Assembly (NCBI GenBank): GCA_029379385.1 | Contig: CM055609.1 | Coordinates: 9,300,001 to 9,364,000 of the forward strand | Length of the DNA stretch: 64,000 nucleotides | Direction: 5' to 3' | From: Quillaja saponaria | Taxonomy: Eukaryota > Streptophyta > Magnoliopsida > Fabales > Quillajaceae | Part shown: in pieces, positions 63,736 through 64,000 of the stretch | Position numbering within the stretch: position 1 is the first letter of the stretch | Layout of the letters: every line of letters begins with the position of its first letter | The notes under the pieces: generated by a model | What the model was told of the DNA's origin: nothing | Database searches by the model: none | Seen by the model: only the letters and a program-made list of their open reading frames with translations | Made by a program: the position numbers and the translations under genes

Positions 63736-64000
63736 CTTGAGTATTGACAGTTCGATTAGCTTATATGCTTTCAGAATTGATGCTCCGCTTCTCATATTGG
63801 CTGCAACAGAAATTGGCTTAAACAATTATGTGTCACTACCCATGCTTGACTTCTAATTTTCCAGATTCTTTTAGCTCGCTAACCTTTTGTTTTTTAACTC
63901 TTCTTTTTCAAGCTTTGAATTGAATATGTATTTGCTCAAGATTGCAAAATAGTCTTCATTCCTTGTACATTATGTATACAGTAAGGATTTATGTTTTTGT
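63736..64000 (+). other. 3' UTR and downstream of the Raf-like kinase
   Basis: The sequence after the stop codon is T-rich with no clear canonical AATAAA. No new gene begins before the window ends. Confidence 0.6.

Overview
The window is nuclear DNA from a flowering plant, most likely a eudicot. The base composition is AT-rich, genes are broken into many short exons with GT-AG introns, intergenic and intronic DNA carries LTR, TRIM, SINE-like and foldback elements, and every recognisable gene belongs to a plant family. I cannot name the species. No rRNA, tRNA, CRISPR or operon-like feature was seen.

Layout. 1-7055 holds no gene; it has low-complexity DNA and one structurally complete non-autonomous LTR retroelement (3962-5774, 5-bp target duplication). 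7056-22618 (+) is a 24-exon LRR receptor kinase of subfamily VIII-2 (RKF1 / At1g53430 type: LRRs, malectin, TM, kinase), with transposon relics in its introns. 25359-31766 (+) is the MACPF protein CAD1 (6 exons). 33544-35913 (+) is an NRT1/PTR (NPF4-type) transporter (5 exons). 36587-37487 (+) is a 3'-truncated oil-body-associated protein (OBAP, DUF1264). 39551-47932 (-) is the chloroplast cytochrome P450 CYP97B3 (14 exons). 47933-53291 is a 5.4-kb gene-poor gap between two divergently oriented genes. 53292-55445 (+) is a cyclic phosphodiesterase of the 2H family (3 exons). 57586-63735 (+) is an ankyrin-repeat Raf-like kinase of the integrin-linked/BHP type (12 exons).

The genes do not form one pathway. 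They span surface sensing and cell death (RLK, CAD1), transport (NPF), seed oil bodies (OBAP), carotenoid-type hydroxylation (CYP97B), tRNA-splicing by-product turnover (CPDase) and light or stress signalling (Raf-like kinase). From memory, the order matches two Arabidopsis blocks: RKF1 cluster plus CAD1 (around At1g29690-29750), and OBAP, CPDase and BHP (around At4g18920-18950, next to AGAMOUS).

The most notable pattern is a set of single-base length errors in otherwise well-conserved coding exons. There are two clear ones plus a lost splice acceptor in the RLK ectodomain, one in CYP97B3 and two in CPDase. Each is a +/-1 change, mostly in a homopolymer, while CAD1, NPF, the Raf-like kinase and the RLK kinase domain are clean. 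This looks more like residual assembly error than gene decay, but decay cannot be excluded from sequence alone. I found no convincing undescribed biological system.
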